From: Streptomyces agglomeratus
Lineage (GTDB): Bacteria; Actinomycetota; Actinomycetes; Streptomycetales; Streptomycetaceae
Direction: 5' to 3'
Assembly (NCBI RefSeq): GCF_001746415.1
Contig: NZ_MEHJ01000001.1
Coordinates: 4,223,501-4,287,500 of the forward strand
DNA length: 64,000 bases
Position numbers and translations under genes: made by a program. The notes beneath the pieces are model-generated. The model was not told where the DNA came from. It searched no databases and worked only from the letters and a program-made list of their open reading frames with translations. This document shows positions 61,462 through 64,000 of the stretch, piece by piece. Positions within the stretch are counted from its first letter, which is position 1; each line of letters begins with the position of its first letter.

Positions 61462-62868
61462 TCAGTTGGCGGGGCGGGGTAGGGCGGCCAGACGGTGGAA
61501 GGCGGCGGCGAGTTGGTGTCGCCAGGGCCAGGTTGCTGCGATCCGCAGGTGGAGGCGACGGCCGCCGCGGGTGAGACGGGCAGCGACGTGCAGGATCCGG
61601 TAGCGGAGTTTCTTGGGTTCGGCGATAGCCAGCTCGCCATCCAGCAGCAGGACGCGGGTCCAGGCCAGAAGGTCGATGGCCGCGAGGCTGAGCTCGAGCC
61701 AGGCGGCGTTGACGGAGAACAGGCGGGATGGGAAGCGTCCGAAGCCGGTGGTCTTGCCGCACCGGATGTGGTCCTCGACGGTGGCGTGTCCGCGGTGGCG
61801 GATCTCCAGGAACTGGGCCGAGCCGCCGCCGGAGTACGGGGTGTCGGTGAGGAAGACCTGGTGCCGCAGGCCCTCGTCACTGTCGAACAGGGACAGCTGG
61901 GCGCCGGGGTGCGGGCGTTCGCGGCGCACGATGATGCGGGTGCCGGCCGGGTAGCCGTTCAGGTCGACCATGCCGGTCAGCTCTGCGACCTCGGCGGACT
62001 CACGCAGGGTCCCGTCGGCGTCCAGGGCGGGGTGCCAGACCTGTTCGGGCAGGGCGCGGATCGCGCGGCGGACCGGTGCGGTGACGGCGTATCCGACCGA
62101 GAAACGCAGGTGAAGGCCGTTGTCACGCAAGGCGCGTAGATGCGTGAGGAACGCCTTTGCGCTGCCCGCGCTGTCGGTGCGGACCAGGATGTCGGTGCCG
62201 TGCCGGTGGGCGTCGGGGATCTGCGCGAGGGCCTGGTCGAGCACGGTGATGTGATCGGCGGCGGTGTTGGCTCCGGCGTTGCCAGGCCGGAGCAGCCCGG
62301 ACATCGCCTCGCCGGTGTTGGCCAGGAAACACAGCAACGGGTGGAACCCGAAGCCGCCTTTGTAGGTGGGTGCGGCCTGGTCTTTCTCGGAGTGGCAGGT
62401 GACCAGCGTGGCGTCGAGGTCCAGGACCAGGCCGGGCAGTTCGCGTCCGCCGGCCTTCACTGCGGGTATCGCGGTGCGGGTCTCGGCGGCCTGTAGCCAG
62501 GCCACCTCCCGGGCTGCGGCGCGGGCCGACCGCAGGCGGTCCAGTATGCGTTCGTCGACGGCGGCCAGCAGCCGCCAAGCCGTCGGGGTGGAGGCTACCG
62601 GTCCGAACACCTCGCGCTGGTCCCGCAGAACGGCCAGATCCGCGATCGCCTCGCCGCCGTCGGCGAGCATCACTGCGAGATCGGTGGCGATCCGGCCTGG
62701 GTCATGGCCGGTGCCGCGCGGCCGAAGCGGCCGGAGCACGGTGGAATAGGCCGCCGTCAGCCTGGTCGCTTCGGCGAGGTCCGCCAGCAAACGTGCTCCG
62801 GCGTGCCCGACCACCCCCGACCCGTCGGTGGACACCACAAGCCGGGGCCGTGAACCGATATCCTTCAC
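61462..62868 (-). CDS. IS1380-family transposase
   Basis: 468 residues, full length and apparently intact. DDE-fold landmarks: LPGLVLDLDATLVTCHSEK (first Asp), DILVRTDSAGSAKAF (second Asp), and an insertion with late VEDHIRCGKTTGFGRFPSR (Glu region), followed by AAWLELSLAAIDLLAW, typical of IS1380. The GTG start at 62868 has AGGAAGG 10 nt upstream, within the arm of a hairpin. Confidence 0.93.
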   Translation of the reverse strand: MKDIGSRPRLVVSTDGSGVVGHAGARLLADLAEATRLTAAYSTVLRPLRPRGTGHDPGRIATDLAVMLADGGEAIADLAVLRDQREVFGPVASTPTAWRLLAAVDERILDRLRSARAAAREVAWLQAAETRTAIPAVKAGGRELPGLVLDLDATLVTCHSEKDQAAPTYKGGFGFHPLLCFLANTGEAMSGLLRPGNAGANTAADHITVLDQALAQIPDAHRHGTDILVRTDSAGSAKAFLTHLRALRDNGLHLRFSVGYAVTAPVRRAIRALPEQVWHPALDADGTLRESAEVAELTGMVDLNGYPAGTRIIVRRERPHPGAQLSLFDSDEGLRHQVFLTDTPYSGGGSAQFLEIRHRGHATVEDHIRCGKTTGFGRFPSRLFSVNAAWLELSLAAIDLLAWTRVLLLDGELAIAEPKKLRYRILHVAARLTRGGRRLHLRIAATWPWRHQLAAAFHRLAALPRPAN

Positions 62869-62872
62869 GCAG

Positions 62873-62943
62873 AAAGTGCCTTCCTCTGGCGACGACAGAA
62901 CCCCTAGACAAGGTCCATCGTCCCAGCTCAGGAAGGCACTTTT
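62873..62943 (-). promoter_or_regulatory. Fold-back hairpin sequestering the transposase ribosome-binding site
   Basis: AAAGTGCCTTCCT (62873-62885) and AGGAAGGCACTTT (62930-62942) are perfect 13-bp inverted arms separated by 44 bp. The arm next to the transposase start contains its ribosome-binding site. RNA entering from outside the element contains both arms and would hide that site. Confidence 0.7.
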
Positions 62944-63027
62944 GCGCTTCTACCCAACCCCTCAGCCGCACCCCAACCGAAACGGCGAGGCTAAGCCCTG
63001 CCGCCGCGCTGCCGACGCTCTGACGGC

Positions 63028-64000
63028 TCAGCCGGCCGGAGCGAGATCCTTCTGGGGCGCCCCGGAGGCGACGACCCGCGACCTGGCCGGAAGCGGCTTG
63101 TCCTGCGCCGGGGTCAGCTGCTTGCCGAGCCGCAGCGCCAGCACGCTGATGCCCAGCGAGAAGAGGACGAAGGTGAGGATGTACGGCGCGTGCAGCGACG
63201 CGCCCATCGGCCCGCCCACCGCCGGCCCGACGGCCAGGGCGAGCTGCTTCACCAGCGCGAAGGCCGAGTTGTACTGCCCGATCATCGACTCCGGCGCCAG
63301 GTCGGCCACCAGCGGCGCGACGGTCGGCGACAGCATCGCCTCGCCGAGCCCGAACAGCGCGTACGTCGACACGAACGCGGCCGTGGCCATCGTCTGGCTG
63401 CCGTGCCCGAGCCCGGCGTAACCCGCCACGATCCACGCGACGGTCCAGATCAGCCCGACGAGCGCGATGACGCGTGAACGCCGGTGGCGCTCGACCAGCC
63501 GCAGCACCACGAACTGTGCGAGCACGATGACGGCGGTGTTCGCCGCGAGCGCAATGCCGAGCGTGGACGGCTGGATCCCGGCCGCCTCGGTGCCGTACGC
63601 GGCGAGCCCCGACTCGAACTGCCCGTAGCAGGCGAAGAAGAGTACGAACCCGAGCCCGCACAGCTGCACCATCGCCCGGTGCCTGAGCAGCGCCCGCAGT
63701 CCGCCCTTGGGAGCGGCGTCGTCCTGCGGCATGGCGCCGGGGATGACAGGGGCGCGCGGCAGCCGGACACTCGCGCCGATTCCGGCGAGCACCAGGAACA
63801 TCACGGCCTCGATGGCGAAGAGGAGCAGGAAGCTGCCGGGCCGGCTCTCGTCGACGAGTTGACCGCCGATGAGCCCGCCGATGCCGAGGCCGAGGTTGGC
63901 GAGGAAGAACTGCATAGCGAAGGCCCGCGTACGGGTGGCGGGCGTCGAGCACCACACGATCATCGTGGCGAGTGCCGGCTGGACGACCGCTGTACCGGCG
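63028..64000 (-). CDS. Major facilitator superfamily transporter, 5'-truncated by window edge
   Basis: At least 324 residues are visible; the start lies right of the window. Ten or so membrane helices are seen, with MFS landmarks: FLANLGLGIGGLIGGQLVDE, the inter-domain loop around HRAMVQLCG, VVLRLVERHRRSRVIAL in the second half (motif-A-like), and YNSAFALVKQLALAVGPAVG. It is probably a drug or metabolite exporter; the substrate cannot be told. The C-terminal tail is short and charged. Confidence 0.88.
   Translation of the reverse strand, partial: AGTAVVQPALATMIVWCSTPATRTRAFAMQFFLANLGLGIGGLIGGQLVDESRPGSFLLLFAIEAVMFLVLAGIGASVRLPRAPVIPGAMPQDDAAPKGGLRALLRHRAMVQLCGLGFVLFFACYGQFESGLAAYGTEAAGIQPSTLGIALAANTAVIVLAQFVVLRLVERHRRSRVIALVGLIWTVAWIVAGYAGLGHGSQTMATAAFVSTYALFGLGEAMLSPTVAPLVADLAPESMIGQYNSAFALVKQLALAVGPAVGGPMGASLHAPYILTFVLFSLGISVLALRLGKQLTPAQDKPLPARSRVVASGAPQKDLAPAG

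Larger units (their letters stand above)
61320..62994 (-). mobile_element. IS1380-family insertion sequence
   Basis: About 1675 bp. Imperfect 25-bp terminal inverted repeats: TAACCTCGCTGTTTCGCTTG at 61320 and, reversed, TAGCCTCGCCGTTTCGGTTG ending at 62993 (about 4 mismatches over 25 bp). GCCCTGCC directly flanks both ends (61312-61319 and 62995-63002), consistent with target duplication. It carries one intact transposase and lies between two convergent genes without breaking either. Confidence 0.85.

Noticed and set aside
62702..63955. 417-codon minus-strand frame over the IS end and the transporter
   Set aside because: It is an alternative frame of the MFS gene running on into the IS element; translation is Arg/Ala-rich without membrane helices.

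Overview
The window is about 72% G+C, uses GTG starts freely, overlaps stop and start codons, and carries bldC, an lsr2-type nucleoid gene and many leaderless-looking promoters. All of this points to a Streptomyces chromosome. The gene order (dnaX, purD, purC, lsr2, purSQL, purF, purM, valine dehydrogenase, bldC, hrpA, DEAD-box helicase, trmB) looks like the conserved core of Streptomyces chromosomes, so most of the window is vertical core DNA rather than an island.

Left part (1-30 kb): the truncated end of dnaX, then six dispersed purine loci (purD, purC, purS-purQ-purL, purF, purM). Between them lie a degenerate M48-like membrane protein, a frameshifted dimethylformamidase-like gene, an ABC-2 exporter with its own two-component system, three tRNA-Gly genes, lsr2, a PrmC-like methyltransferase, a META-domain lipoprotein, a secreted M11 protease, and a sulfatase preceded by a cysteine-type leader peptide. 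purF and purD both appear to be transcribed from a -10 box lying 7-8 nt before a GTG start (leaderless mRNAs). Then come a DUF3073 protein, valine/leucine dehydrogenase, bldC and a small DUF6274-like protein.

Middle (29-47 kb): hrpA, a DsbA-like/CcdA-like thiol redox pair, a tRNA cluster (Glu-Asp-Phe), a membrane metallophosphoesterase, a zincin-FluC-FluC operon, a DEAD-box helicase with a long RGG tail, tRNA-Lys and tRNA-fMet, a SpoIIE-family phosphatase gene broken by a 5-bp duplication, a c-di-AMP (ydaO) riboswitch controlling an M23 peptidase, and a PrsW-like protease.

Right part (47-64 kb): trmB, an L-2-hydroxyglutarate oxidase-like gene, an NsdA-like regulator divergent from a degenerate asparagine-synthase-like gene, an ECF sigma factor fused through a membrane segment to a carbohydrate-binding domain, a TetR regulator divergent from a type II NADH dehydrogenase, a PAS-PP2C-HATPase regulator, an IS1380-family element (about 1.68 kb, the only clear mobile DNA), and a truncated MFS transporter.

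The best leads are: the leader peptide ahead of the sulfatase; the IS1380 hairpin that would hide the transposase ribosome-binding site only on read-through transcripts; the membrane-tethered sigma factor; two frameshifted genes with the causative event visible; tandem repeats that sit on gene 3' ends at five loci; and several perfect dyads in regulatory gaps.
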